The notes: generated from the sequence alone by a model not told the origin. A stretch of DNA of 8,343 nucleotides from an uncultured Eubacteriales bacterium (GCA_900548615.1 URKW01000081.1:1-8343), one strand, 5' to 3'. Shown: positions 1 through 6,178, counted from the first letter of the stretch. Numbers and translations: made by a program.

Positions 1-321
1 GTCCCCGCTTCCAACATGAAGAAGAGCATCGCTCAGATCCTGCTGGACGAGGGCTACATCAAGGCCTTCCAGATCGTGGAGGACGGTACCCAGGGCATCA
101 TCCGCATCACCCTGAAGTACAACGCCGGCAAGGAGAAGGTCATCTCCGGTCTGCGCCGCGTCTCCAAGCCCGGTCTGCGCGTGTACGTGGGCGCCGATGA
201 GCTGCCCCAGGTGCTGCGCGGTCTCGGTATCGCAATCGTGTCCACGTCCAAGGGCGTCATGACCGACAAGGCTGCTCGCGCGGCTCACGTCGGCGGCGAA
301 GTCCTGGCATTCATTTGGTAA
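1..321 (+). CDS. rpsH: 30S ribosomal protein S8 (5' truncated by window edge)
   Basis: S8 is a primary 16S rRNA-binding protein of the small subunit (central domain). In many bacteria it also represses spc-operon translation. The frame is open from base 1: the visible protein begins V-P-A-S-N-M-K, the usual internal S8 sequence, so the ATG at 16 is internal and not the start. About 106 residues are present; the family is normally about 130-132, so roughly 25 N-terminal residues lie upstream of the window. The C-terminal half carries the S8 signature: G-L-G-I-A-I-V-S-T-S-K-G-V-M-T-D (about bases 223-267), followed by the conserved ending G-G-E-V-L-A-F-I-W. The TAA stop is fused to the ribosome-binding site of rplF. 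Identity is certain; only the 5' end is unseen. Confidence 0.97.
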   Translation, partial: VPASNMKKSIAQILLDEGYIKAFQIVEDGTQGIIRITLKYNAGKEKVISGLRRVSKPGLRVYVGADELPQVLRGLGIAIVSTSKGVMTDKAARAAHVGGEVLAFIW

Positions 322-336
322 GGAGGGTATTGAACA

Positions 337-882
337 ATGTCGAGAATTGGTAGAATGCCCATTACCGTCCCCGCCGGTGTGGAAGTCACCGTGGCGGAGA
401 ACAACGTTGTCACCGTCAAGGGCCCCAAGGGCACTCTGACCCAGACCCTGCGCCCTGAGATGATCATCGAGCAGGAAGGCAACGTCATCCATGTTAAGCG
501 CCCCTCTGACGACAAGATGCATGTGGCAATGCACGGCATGACCCGCGCTCTGCTGCACAACATGGTCGTCGGCGTCAGCGAAGGTTTCAAGAAGACGCTG
601 GAGATCAACGGCGTCGGCTATCGTGCCGCCAAGGAAGGCAACGAGCTGGTCATGAACCTGGGCTACTCTCACCCCGTGAAGGTGGCCGAGATCGAGGGTA
701 TCACCATTGATGTCCCCTCCCAGAACCAGATCGTGATCTCCGGCCCTGATAAGCAGAAGGTGGGCCAGTTCGCCGCCAACGTGCGCGAGAAGCGTCCCCC
801 CGAGCCTTACAAGGGCAAGGGCATCAAGTATGCTGATGAAACCATCCGCCGCAAGGTGGGTAAGACTGGCGCTAAGAAGTAA
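337..882 (+). CDS. rplF: 50S ribosomal protein L6
   Basis: L6 binds 23S rRNA near the sarcin-ricin loop and the GTPase-associated region of the large subunit. The 181-residue product is of normal family length and has the two tandem L6 folds, at about residues 10-82 and 90-170. It begins M-S-R-I-G-R-M-P-I as most L6 proteins do, and carries the family signature P-E-P-Y-K-G-K-G-I at residues 155-163, followed by a basic tail ending G-A-K-K. The start is set by AAGGAGGG at 320-327, nine bases before the ATG, and the rpsH stop codon overlaps that site. It sits between rpsH and rplR as in the standard spc operon. Nothing is unusual. Confidence 0.98.
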   Translation: MSRIGRMPITVPAGVEVTVAENNVVTVKGPKGTLTQTLRPEMIIEQEGNVIHVKRPSDDKMHVAMHGMTRALLHNMVVGVSEGFKKTLEINGVGYRAAKEGNELVMNLGYSHPVKVAEIEGITIDVPSQNQIVISGPDKQKVGQFAANVREKRPPEPYKGKGIKYADETIRRKVGKTGAKK

Positions 883-897
883 GGAGGTGTGCCGTAA

Positions 898-1257
898 ATG
901 ATTAAGAGACCCAATACAAACGCCCAGCGTTTGAAGCGTCATAAGAGAGTCCGCTCCAAGGTGTTCGGCACTACCGAGCGTCCCCGTCTGAACGTGTTCC
1001 GCAGCGAGAAGAATATCTACGCTCAGGTCATCGACGACGTCGCCGGCAATACGCTGGTGGCTGCCTCCTCTCTGGATAAGGAGATCGAGGGCAACGGCGG
1101 CAACAAGACTGCTGCCCGTGCCGTTGGCAAGCTGGTGGCCGAGCGCTGCAAGGCCAAGGGCATCGACAAGGTCGTGTTCGACCGCGGCGGTTACCTGTAT
1201 CACGGCCGTGTGGCCGAGCTGGCTGAAGGCGCCCGCGAGGGCGGCCTGGAATTCTAA
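898..1257 (+). CDS. rplR: 50S ribosomal protein L18
   Basis: L18 binds 5S rRNA and, with L5, anchors it in the central protuberance of the large subunit. The protein is 119 residues, a usual length. A strongly basic N-terminus (residues 1-30, rich in Lys and Arg, with R-L-K-R-H-K-R-V-R-S) precedes the compact alpha/beta domain: R-P-R-L-N-V-F-R-S at 28-36, F-D-R-G-G-Y-L-Y-H-G-R-V at 94-105, and the diagnostic ending E-G-A-R-E-G-G-L-E-F. AAGGAGGTG at 881-889 lies just before the ATG and shares bases with the rplF stop codon, which supports this start. The order rplF-rplR-rpsE is canonical. Confidence 0.98.
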   Translation: MIKRPNTNAQRLKRHKRVRSKVFGTTERPRLNVFRSEKNIYAQVIDDVAGNTLVAASSLDKEIEGNGGNKTAARAVGKLVAERCKAKGIDKVVFDRGGYLYHGRVAELAEGAREGGLEF

Positions 1258-1274
1258 GGAAGGAGGACTTATCA

Positions 1275-1775
1275 ATGGCTAGATTTGAAAGAGAGCAGAG
1301 CGAGTACATTGAAAAAGTAGTCGCTACCAACCGCGTATCCAAGACCGTTAAGGGCGGTCGTGTCATGAAGTTCTCCGCCCTGATGGTTGTCGGCGATGGC
1401 AAGGGCAAGGTCGGCTACGGTCTGGGCAAGGCCGCCGAGGTTCCTGAAGCGATCCGCAAGGGCATCGAGGACGCCAAGAAGAACATGATCACCGTGTCCC
1501 TGTCCGGCAGCACCATTCCCCACGAGATCACCGGCGAGGCCGGCGCAGGCCGCGTGCTGATGAAGCCCGCTGCTCCCGGTACCGGCGTGATCGCCGGCGG
1601 CCCCGTGCGTATCATCATGGAAGCTGCCGGTATCAAGGATATCCGTACCAAGTGCCTGCGTTCCAATACCGCTGTGAACGTGGTCGCCGCCACCTTTGAG
1701 GGCCTGAAGGCCCTGCGTACCCCGGAAGAGGTCGCCCGCACCCGCGGCAAGAGCGTGGACGAGATCGTAGGTTAA
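1275..1775 (+). CDS. rpsE: 30S ribosomal protein S5
   Basis: S5 lies at the mRNA entry/decoding side of the 30S subunit and contributes to translational accuracy; changes in its N-terminal loop give spectinomycin resistance in other bacteria. The product has 166 residues. Residues about 11-74 form the double-stranded-RNA-binding-like S5 N-domain, with V-S-K-T-V-K-G-G-R at 21-29 (the spectinomycin loop, which looks wild type) and G-D-G-K-G-K-V-G-Y-G at 40-49. The C-domain contains P-G-T-G-V-I-A-G-G-P-V-R at 101-112. The usual S-L-G-S-x-N-x-x-N segment here reads C-L-R-S-N-T-A-V-N (127-135), a mild departure. AAGGAGG at 1260-1266 sets the start. Confidence 0.98.
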   Translation: MARFEREQSEYIEKVVATNRVSKTVKGGRVMKFSALMVVGDGKGKVGYGLGKAAEVPEAIRKGIEDAKKNMITVSLSGSTIPHEITGEAGAGRVLMKPAAPGTGVIAGGPVRIIMEAAGIKDIRTKCLRSNTAVNVVAATFEGLKALRTPEEVARTRGKSVDEIVG

Positions 1776-1789
1776 GGAGGCAGTGAACA

Positions 1790-1975
1790 ATGGCTAAGAA
1801 TCTGAACATCAAGCTGGTCAAGAGCCTGAACGGCAGACTGCAGAAGCACATCGCCACTGCTAATTCCCTGGGCCTGCGCAAGATCGGTGATATCACCGTT
1901 CAGCCCGACAACGATCAGACTCGCGGCAAGATCGCCAAGATCGGCTATCTGCTGCAGGTCACTGAAGAGAACTAA
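1790..1975 (+). CDS. rpmD: 50S ribosomal protein L30
   Basis: L30 is a small 23S rRNA-binding protein of the large subunit. The 61-residue product matches the bacterial L30 length. It carries the family pattern: I-K-L-V-K-S-L-N-G-R near residues 7-16, L-G-L-R-K-I-G at 27-33, and a C-terminal R-G-K-I-A-K-I-G-Y-L-L-Q-V strand. The usual Pro-Lys after the first G-R is replaced by Leu-Gln, so this is a somewhat divergent member, but position between rpsE and rplO and overall pattern leave little doubt. AAGGAGG at 1774-1780 overlaps the rpsE stop and is nine bases from the ATG. Confidence 0.95.
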   Translation: MAKNLNIKLVKSLNGRLQKHIATANSLGLRKIGDITVQPDNDQTRGKIAKIGYLLQVTEEN

Positions 1976-1989
1976 GGAGGTGCGAGAGA

Positions 1990-2430
1990 ATGAAACTGAA
2001 CGAACTGTCTCCCGCAGCCGGCTCCGTTAAGGAAGCTTACCGCAAGGGTCGCGGCAGCGGCTCCGGTAACGGCAAGACCGCAGGTCGCGGCCACAAGGGT
2101 CAGAAGGCCCGTTCCGGCGGCGGCACCCGCATCGGCTTTGAAGGCGGCCAGATGCCTCTGGCACGCCGCATCCCCAAGCGCGGTTTCAACAACATTTTTG
2201 CAAAGCCCCTGGAAATCATCAACCTGAGCGCCCTCAACAAGTTTGAGGACGGCGAGATCGTCACCGCTGAAGCCCTCCTTGCCAAGGGTATCCTGAGCAA
2301 GTGTGAGTACGGCTACAAGGTCCTGGGTAACGGCAAAGTTACCAAGAAGGTGACCGTGCAGGCCGCTGCTTTCTCCCAGGCTGCTAAGGAAGCGATCGAA
2401 GCAGCTGGTGGAAAGGCAGAGGTGATCTAA
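1990..2430 (+). CDS. rplO: 50S ribosomal protein L15
   Basis: L15 is a large-subunit protein that binds 23S rRNA and helps late 50S assembly. The 146-residue protein begins M-K-L-N-E-L-S-P-A-A-G-S and has the long extended Gly/Arg/Lys-rich arm (residues 17-65: K-G-R-G-S-G-S-G-N-G-K-T-A-G-R-G-H-K-G-Q-K-A-R). The globular C-domain follows, at about 75-146. The start is fixed by AAGGAGGT at 1974-1981. The last codons (G-K-A-E-V-I) double as the ribosome-binding site of secY, and the stop codon is one base from the secY GTG, so the two genes are probably translationally coupled. Confidence 0.98.
   Translation: MKLNELSPAAGSVKEAYRKGRGSGSGNGKTAGRGHKGQKARSGGGTRIGFEGGQMPLARRIPKRGFNNIFAKPLEIINLSALNKFEDGEIVTAEALLAKGILSKCEYGYKVLGNGKVTKKVTVQAAAFSQAAKEAIEAAGGKAEVI
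2419..2427 (+). promoter_or_regulatory. secY ribosome-binding site inside the end of rplO
   Basis: GAGGTGATC matches nine consecutive bases of the ideal complement to the usual bacterial 16S rRNA 3' end, and sits within the final codons of rplO. It is followed by the rplO TAA and then the GTG at 2432, which it supports as the secY start. The long pairing may compensate for the GTG. Confidence 0.8.
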
Positions 2431-2431
2431 C

Positions 2432-3715
2432 GTGATTCAGACGATCCGTAAAGCATGGGCCATTCCCGAACTGCGCAAAAAGCTGGTGTTTACGGCGCTG
2501 ATCCTGCTGATCTTCCGCATCGGTAACGCGATCCCTGTTCCCTATGTGGACACCAAGCTGCTGGAGGACTATATCAACGCCATGAGCACCACCGTGCTGG
2601 GCCTATATAACGTCATGTCCGGCGGCGCGTTCGCCAACGCTACCGTTTTCGCCCTGGGCGTTCAGCCCTACATCAACAGCTCCATCATCATCCAGCTGTT
2701 GACCATTGCCATCCCTGCCCTGCAGCGTATGGCGCAGGACGGCGGCGAAGAAGGCAAGAAGAAGATCCAGTCCATCACCCGTTACGCTACCGTGGCCATC
2801 GCTATCCTGCAGGGCTGGGGCTACTATGTGCTGATGAAGACCAACGGCATCCTGACCACCAGCGGCGTTTGGGCCGCCCTGGTCATCATCGCCTCCTTCA
2901 TCGCCGGCTCCTCCTTCGTCATGTGGATGGGCGAGCAGATCACCGAGTTCGGTGTCGGCAATGGTATCTCCATCATCCTGTTCGCCGGCATTCTGTCCCG
3001 CGTTCCCACCATGGTGAACGGCGGTGTCAGCTATGTCATCGCGGATCCCACCAAGTGGTGGGCCGTGGCGCTGGTGGTGGTAGGTATGCTGGCGCTGATC
3101 GTGCTGATCACCTGGGTCAACGGCGCCGAGCGCCGTATCCCTGTCCAGTACGCCAAGCGGCAGGTGGGCCGCAAGATGTACGGCGGTCAGGCATCCACCC
3201 TTCCCATGAAGGTGAATATGTCTGGCGTTCTGCCCATCATCTTCGCCCAGTCCATCGCCATGATCCCCTCCACCATCGCCGCTTTCTGCAAGCAGCCTGA
3301 GGAGGGCACGTTCTGGTATGGCTTCCTGAACGCCATTGACACCTCGTCTGTGGTGTATATGATCTTCTACTTCCTGATGATCATCGCGTTCAGCTACTTC
3401 TACGCGACGATCCAGTTCAATCCCATCGAGATCTCCAACAACCTGAAGAAGAACGGCGGCTTCATCCCCGGCTTCCGTCCCGGCAAGCCCACGTCCGACT
3501 TCATCCGCAAGGTTCTGAACAAGGTGACGCTGTTCGGCGCGATTTATCTGGGTATCGTGGCTATCCTGCCTCTGATCATCGGTAAGGTCGTCAATGTGTC
3601 CGCCCTGTCTATCGGCGGCACCTCCGTCATCATCGTTGTGGGCGTTGCGCTGGAGACCGTACAGGCATTGGAATCCCAGATGCTGATGCGTCAGTACAAG
3701 GGCTTCCTGGAATAA
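2432..3715 (+). CDS. secY: Preprotein translocase channel subunit SecY
   Basis: SecY forms the protein-conducting channel of the SecYEG translocon in the cytoplasmic membrane and receives preproteins from SecA or ribosome-SRP. The 427-residue product is of normal length and hydrophobic, with about ten membrane segments (near residues 17-35, 75-95, 117-137, 147-167, 178-198, 210-229, 262-284, 307-327, 366-386, 391-411). Key motifs are visible: G-V-G-N-G-I-S at 174-180, the cytoplasmic loop E-R-R-I-P-V-Q-Y-A-K-R at 233-243, and N-G-G-F-I-P-G-F-R-P-G at 341-351, whose Arg349 corresponds to the conserved SecA/ribosome-contact arginine of loop C5. The start is GTG, one base after rplO. Its place between rplO and adk is the classic one. 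Confidence 0.98.
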   Translation: MIQTIRKAWAIPELRKKLVFTALILLIFRIGNAIPVPYVDTKLLEDYINAMSTTVLGLYNVMSGGAFANATVFALGVQPYINSSIIIQLLTIAIPALQRMAQDGGEEGKKKIQSITRYATVAIAILQGWGYYVLMKTNGILTTSGVWAALVIIASFIAGSSFVMWMGEQITEFGVGNGISIILFAGILSRVPTMVNGGVSYVIADPTKWWAVALVVVGMLALIVLITWVNGAERRIPVQYAKRQVGRKMYGGQASTLPMKVNMSGVLPIIFAQSIAMIPSTIAAFCKQPEEGTFWYGFLNAIDTSSVVYMIFYFLMIIAFSYFYATIQFNPIEISNNLKKNGGFIPGFRPGKPTSDFIRKVLNKVTLFGAIYLGIVAILPLIIGKVVNVSALSIGGTSVIIVVGVALETVQALESQMLMRQYKGFLE

Positions 3716-3729
3716 AATAGAGGTGCATC

Positions 3730-4362
3730 ATGAAACTGATCCTTTTAGGCGCTCCTGGTGCCGGTAAGGGCACACAGGCAGATATTATCAAGAAAACGCT
3801 GGGGATCCCCACGATCTCCACGGGCAACATCCTGCGTGCCGCCGTCAAAAATGGAACTCCCACCGGCCTGAAGGCCAAGGAGTACATGGATGCCGGCAAG
3901 CTGGTGCCGGATGAGGTCATCATCGGCATCATCAACGAGCGTTTGCAGGAGCCTGACTGCGCGGGCGGCTACATTCTGGACGGCGTGCCCCGCACGATCG
4001 CTCAGGCAGAGGCACTGGAGCAGGCGGGAATCAGATTCGACGCTGTGGTGGCGCTGGAAGTACCCGACGAGAAGATCGTCGACCGTATGGGCGGCCGCCG
4101 CGTCTGCGAAAGCTGCGGCGCCAGCTATCATGTCGTCAACATCCCTCCCAAAAAGGAAGGCGTGTGCGATGTGTGCGGCGGCGCACTGAAGCAGCGCAAG
4201 GATGATGACCCCGAGACGGTGAGAGACCGTCTGGCGGTTTATCATAAAGAGACAGAGCCCCTCAAGGGTTTCTACGAGGCCAGAGGGATTCTGAAAACTG
4301 TGGACGACTATCCCACTGTGGAGGAGACGACACAGGCGATCTTGAAGGTTTTGGGGTGCTGA
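3730..4362 (+). CDS. adk: Adenylate kinase, zinc-LID type
   Basis: Cytoplasmic enzyme that interconverts ATP + AMP and 2 ADP, keeping adenylate balance. The 210-residue long-form protein has the P-loop G-A-P-G-A-G-K-G-T at 7-15, the AMP-binding region with Arg36 and D-G-V-P-R-T at 84-89 (Arg88), and a LID with four cysteines (C126, C129, C146, C149), the zinc-binding arrangement common in Gram-positives. Arg119, Arg123, Arg156, Asp158, Asp159 and Arg167 match known nucleotide-binding positions. Two variants are seen: Asn33-Ile34 instead of the common Asp-Met after T-G, and Val86 for the usual Phe. GAGGTG at 3720-3725 is a modest ribosome-binding site. Codon choice is less biased than in the flanking ribosomal genes, and the stop is TGA. 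Confidence 0.98.
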   Translation: MKLILLGAPGAGKGTQADIIKKTLGIPTISTGNILRAAVKNGTPTGLKAKEYMDAGKLVPDEVIIGIINERLQEPDCAGGYILDGVPRTIAQAEALEQAGIRFDAVVALEVPDEKIVDRMGGRRVCESCGASYHVVNIPPKKEGVCDVCGGALKQRKDDDPETVRDRLAVYHKETEPLKGFYEARGILKTVDDYPTVEETTQAILKVLGC

Positions 4363-4366
4363 ATCT

Positions 4367-5128
4367 ATGATAACCCTGAAATCCGAGCACGAGATCGAAC
4401 TGATGCGCCGGGCGGGAAAAATTACCGCGGCTGCCCGTGCTCTGGCACGGGAAATGGTAAAACCCGGCGTAACAACCCAACAAATTGACAAGGCAGTGTA
4501 TCACTTTATCAAGTCTCAGGGGGCGGTTCCCTCCTTCCTGAACTACAACGGCTATCCCGCCAGCGTTTGCGTCAGCGTCAACGACGAGATCATCCACGGC
4601 ATCCCCGGTAAGCGGGTGCTGAAGGAGGGCGATATCGTCAGCGTGGACGTGGGCGCCTACATCGGCGGTTTCCATGGCGACTGCGCCGGCACCTACCCCT
4701 GCGGGCAGGTGTCCGACCAGGCCCTGGATCTGATCCGCGTGACACAGCAGTGCTTCTTCGAGGGCATCAAGTTCGCGCGGGAGGGATATCGCCTCAGCGA
4801 TATCTCCCATGCCGTTCAGGAATACGCGGAGAGCCACGGCTACAGCATCGTGCGGGAGTATGTCGGTCACGGCATCGGCCGGAGGATGCATGAAAGCCCC
4901 GAAGTACCCAACTTCGGCAACCCCGGCCACGGGCCGCGTTTGCTGCGGGGCCTGACCATCGCGGTGGAACCCATGGTCAACGCCGGCAGCGCTGCGATCC
5001 GCCAGATGCCTGACGGCTGGACCGTCAAGACGGCGGACGGCAAAAACGCCGCCCATTATGAGAACACCATTCTGATCACCGACGGCGATCCGGAGCTTCT
5101 GACGGACGCCTCCGATTCCCTGGTGTAA
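4367..5128 (+). CDS. map: Methionine aminopeptidase, type I
   Basis: Removes the initiator methionine from nascent proteins at the ribosome when the second residue is small; a cytoplasmic dinuclear metallo-hydrolase. The 253 residues fit the short type I form with only the catalytic domain and no N-terminal zinc-finger extension. Metal ligands and catalytic residues are all in place: Asp94, Asp105, His168, Glu201 and Glu232, with the substrate histidines His77 and His175. Recognisable motifs are V-S-V-D-V-G at 91-96, Y-V-G-H-G-I-G-R at 165-172 and A-V-E-P-M-V at 199-204. The ATG is only four bases after the adk stop, and the ribosome-binding site is weak (GGGGTG at 4353-4358), so coupling to adk translation is likely. 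The gene uses CGG, GGG and GGA more than the ribosomal genes. Confidence 0.97.
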   Translation: MITLKSEHEIELMRRAGKITAAARALAREMVKPGVTTQQIDKAVYHFIKSQGAVPSFLNYNGYPASVCVSVNDEIIHGIPGKRVLKEGDIVSVDVGAYIGGFHGDCAGTYPCGQVSDQALDLIRVTQQCFFEGIKFAREGYRLSDISHAVQEYAESHGYSIVREYVGHGIGRRMHESPEVPNFGNPGHGPRLLRGLTIAVEPMVNAGSAAIRQMPDGWTVKTADGKNAAHYENTILITDGDPELLTDASDSLV

Positions 5129-5133
5129 CGCAT

Positions 5134-5415
5134 ATGGACATTGCCAAATCCAACATCGTAAGATCGGTCGCCGGCAGAGACGCGGGAAGCTACTTCTTTG
5201 TGCTTGCGACAGAGGAGGACTTCCTTCTGCTGGCCGACGGGAAGCGCAGGCGTATCGAGTCGCCCAAGCGCAAACGGGCACGCCATGTGCAGTTTGTGGC
5301 GGAAAGCGACAGCGCCGTCGCTGAAAAGATCAGAAGCAGCGAAAAAATCACAAACAGTGAGCTTCGTAGAGCCATCGCCGCATATGTCGGCGGTAATCAA
5401 GACCAGGAGGGATAG
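5134..5415 (+). CDS. KOW-domain RNA-binding protein (L14e-like), function unknown
   Basis: A 93-residue basic protein of the kind regularly found between map and infA in Clostridia and usually named KOW domain-containing RNA-binding protein or L14E-like. Residues about 7-36 resemble a KOW motif: I-V-R-S-V-A-G-R-D-A-G-S-Y-F-F-V-L, then a short hydrophobic strand L-L-L-A-D-G. A highly basic patch follows at 37-50 (K-R-R-R-I-E-S-P-K-R-K-R-A-R), and a family-like C-terminal segment K-I-T-N-S-E-L-R-R-A-I at 71-81. No catalytic motif, signal peptide or membrane segment is present. The ATG is five bases after the map stop with no clear ribosome-binding site, suggesting coupled translation and modest output. 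The stop is TAG. An RNA- or ribosome-related role is inferred from fold and operon position only. Confidence 0.88.
   Translation: MDIAKSNIVRSVAGRDAGSYFFVLATEEDFLLLADGKRRRIESPKRKRARHVQFVAESDSAVAEKIRSSEKITNSELRRAIAAYVGGNQDQEG
5405..5411 (+). promoter_or_regulatory. infA ribosome-binding site that fixes a TTG start
   Basis: AGGAGGG lies in the last codons of the KOW gene, eight bases before the TTG at 5420. This spacing, with no ATG upstream at a sensible distance, decides the infA start. Confidence 0.85.
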
Positions 5416-5419
5416 AAAC

Positions 5420-5638
5420 TTGGCAAAATCCGACATGATCGAGGTAGAGGGCGTCGTCGTCGAGTCGCTGCCCAACACCACATTCCAGGTAGACATTGGA
5501 AATGGACACACCATCCTAGCGCATATTTCCGGAAAGCTCAGAATGAACTTCATCAGGATTCTGCCCGGTGACAAGGTGACAGTGGAAATGTCCCCTTACG
5601 ATCTGACCCGTGGCCGGATTACCTGGCGTAGTAAGTAG
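5420..5638 (+). CDS. infA: Translation initiation factor IF-1 (TTG start)
   Basis: IF-1 binds the 30S A site and works with IF-2 and IF-3 to start translation. Starting at the TTG gives exactly 72 residues, the standard length, beginning M-A-K-S-D-M-I-E-V-E-G and ending G-R-I-T-W-R-S-K, both family hallmarks. The whole protein is one OB/S1-like fold, with G-K-L-R-M-N-F-I-R-I at 38-47 and the conserved P-G-D-K-V at 49-53. The same frame stays open upstream as far as 5198, but that stretch lies inside the KOW gene in another frame and adds no IF-1-like sequence, so a longer protein is rejected. The stop is TAG and overlaps the rpmJ ribosome-binding site. Confidence 0.97.
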   Translation: MAKSDMIEVEGVVVESLPNTTFQVDIGNGHTILAHISGKLRMNFIRILPGDKVTVEMSPYDLTRGRITWRSK

Positions 5639-5651
5639 GAGGTTTATCAAA

Positions 5652-5765
5652 ATGAAAGTAAGACCGTCCGTGAAGCCCATGTGCGAGAAGTGCAAAGTGA
5701 TCCGCCGCAAAGGCCGTGTCATGGTCATCTGCGAGAATCCCAAGCACAAGCAGCGTCAGGGCTAA
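5652..5765 (+). CDS. rpmJ: 50S ribosomal protein L36, zinc-binding form
   Basis: L36 is the smallest large-subunit protein and binds 23S rRNA near the central protuberance base. The 37-residue product is the canonical length: M-K-V-R-P-S-V-K-P-M start and K-H-K-Q-R-Q-G end. It keeps the full zinc ribbon Cys11, Cys14, Cys27, His32, so it is the zinc-dependent form. AGGAGGT at 5637-5643 overlaps the infA TAG and lies eight bases from the ATG. Placement between infA and rpsM is universal in this cluster. Confidence 0.98.
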   Translation: MKVRPSVKPMCEKCKVIRRKGRVMVICENPKHKQRQG

Positions 5766-5774
5766 CTAGAAAGT

Positions 5775-5780
5775 GGAGGT
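5775..5780 (+). promoter_or_regulatory. rpsM ribosome-binding site
   Basis: GGAGGT is 11 bases before the ATG at 5792, slightly longer spacing than in most genes here. It supports the 122-residue S13 start over the longer open frame that begins inside rpmJ at 5681. Confidence 0.75.
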
Positions 5781-5791
5781 GCTTTAAGAGT

Positions 5792-6160
5792 ATGGCACGT
5801 ATTGCCGGTATTGACCTGCCCAAGGATAAGCGAATCGAGATCGGTTTGACCTATATCTACGGTATTGGCAGAAAGAGCGCCCAGGACATCCTGGCGCAGA
5901 CTGGTATCAACCCCGACACCCGCGTGAAGGATCTGACCGAGGCCGACGAAGCCAAGCTTCGTGAAGCCATCGACCAGAGCTACGTGGTGGAGGGTGACCT
6001 GCGCCGTCAGGTGGCGCTGGACATCAAGCGTCTGACTGAGATCGGCTGCTATCGCGGTATGCGTCATCGCCGCGGCCTGCCCGTTCGCGGCCAGCGCAGC
6101 AAGACCAATGCACGTACCCGCAAGGGTCCCAAGAAGACCATCGCTAACAAGAAGAAGTAA
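5792..6160 (+). CDS. rpsM: 30S ribosomal protein S13
   Basis: S13 sits in the 30S head, contacts the P-site tRNA and forms intersubunit bridges with the large subunit. The start at 5792 gives 122 residues, normal for the family, beginning M-A-R-I-A-G-I-D-L-P. The helix-two-turn-helix region is at about 14-61 (with Y-G-I-G-R at 23-27). The signature R-G-M-R-H-R-R-G-L-P-V-R-G-Q-R-S-K-T-N-A is at 88-107, followed by a lysine-rich tail. An in-frame upstream ATG at 5681 falls within rpmJ and would add residues unlike any S13, so it is not used. It is the first gene of the alpha-operon part (rpsM-rpsK-rpsD-rpoA-rplQ). Confidence 0.98.
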   Translation: MARIAGIDLPKDKRIEIGLTYIYGIGRKSAQDILAQTGINPDTRVKDLTEADEAKLREAIDQSYVVEGDLRRQVALDIKRLTEIGCYRGMRHRRGLPVRGQRSKTNARTRKGPKKTIANKKK

Positions 6161-6178
6161 AGGAGGGGAGAATAGATT

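Noticed and set aside
2869..3300. 143-codon plus-strand open frame inside secY in another frame
   Set aside because: Out-of-frame Arg/His-rich product typical of GC-rich shadows; SecY membrane segments are intact across the region.
4342..4371. Promoter-like pair TTGAAG, 18 bases, TATGAT at the adk-map junction
   Set aside because: The -10-like hexamer overlaps the map start codon, so transcripts would begin inside map. The match is partial and not needed for an operon this compact.
4262..5281. 339-codon minus-strand open frame opposite map
   Set aside because: Shadow of map and its neighbours; no recognisable domain, and it runs across three real genes.
5198..5419. N-terminal extension of infA to an upstream ATG
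   Set aside because: It would overlap the KOW gene in another frame and give a 146-residue IF-1; the TTG at 5420 gives exactly 72 residues with a strong ribosome-binding site.
5681..5791. N-terminal extension of rpsM into rpmJ
   Set aside because: The added residues come from the rpmJ sequence in another frame. S13 begins M-A-R-I-A-G at 5792 and has its own ribosome-binding site.
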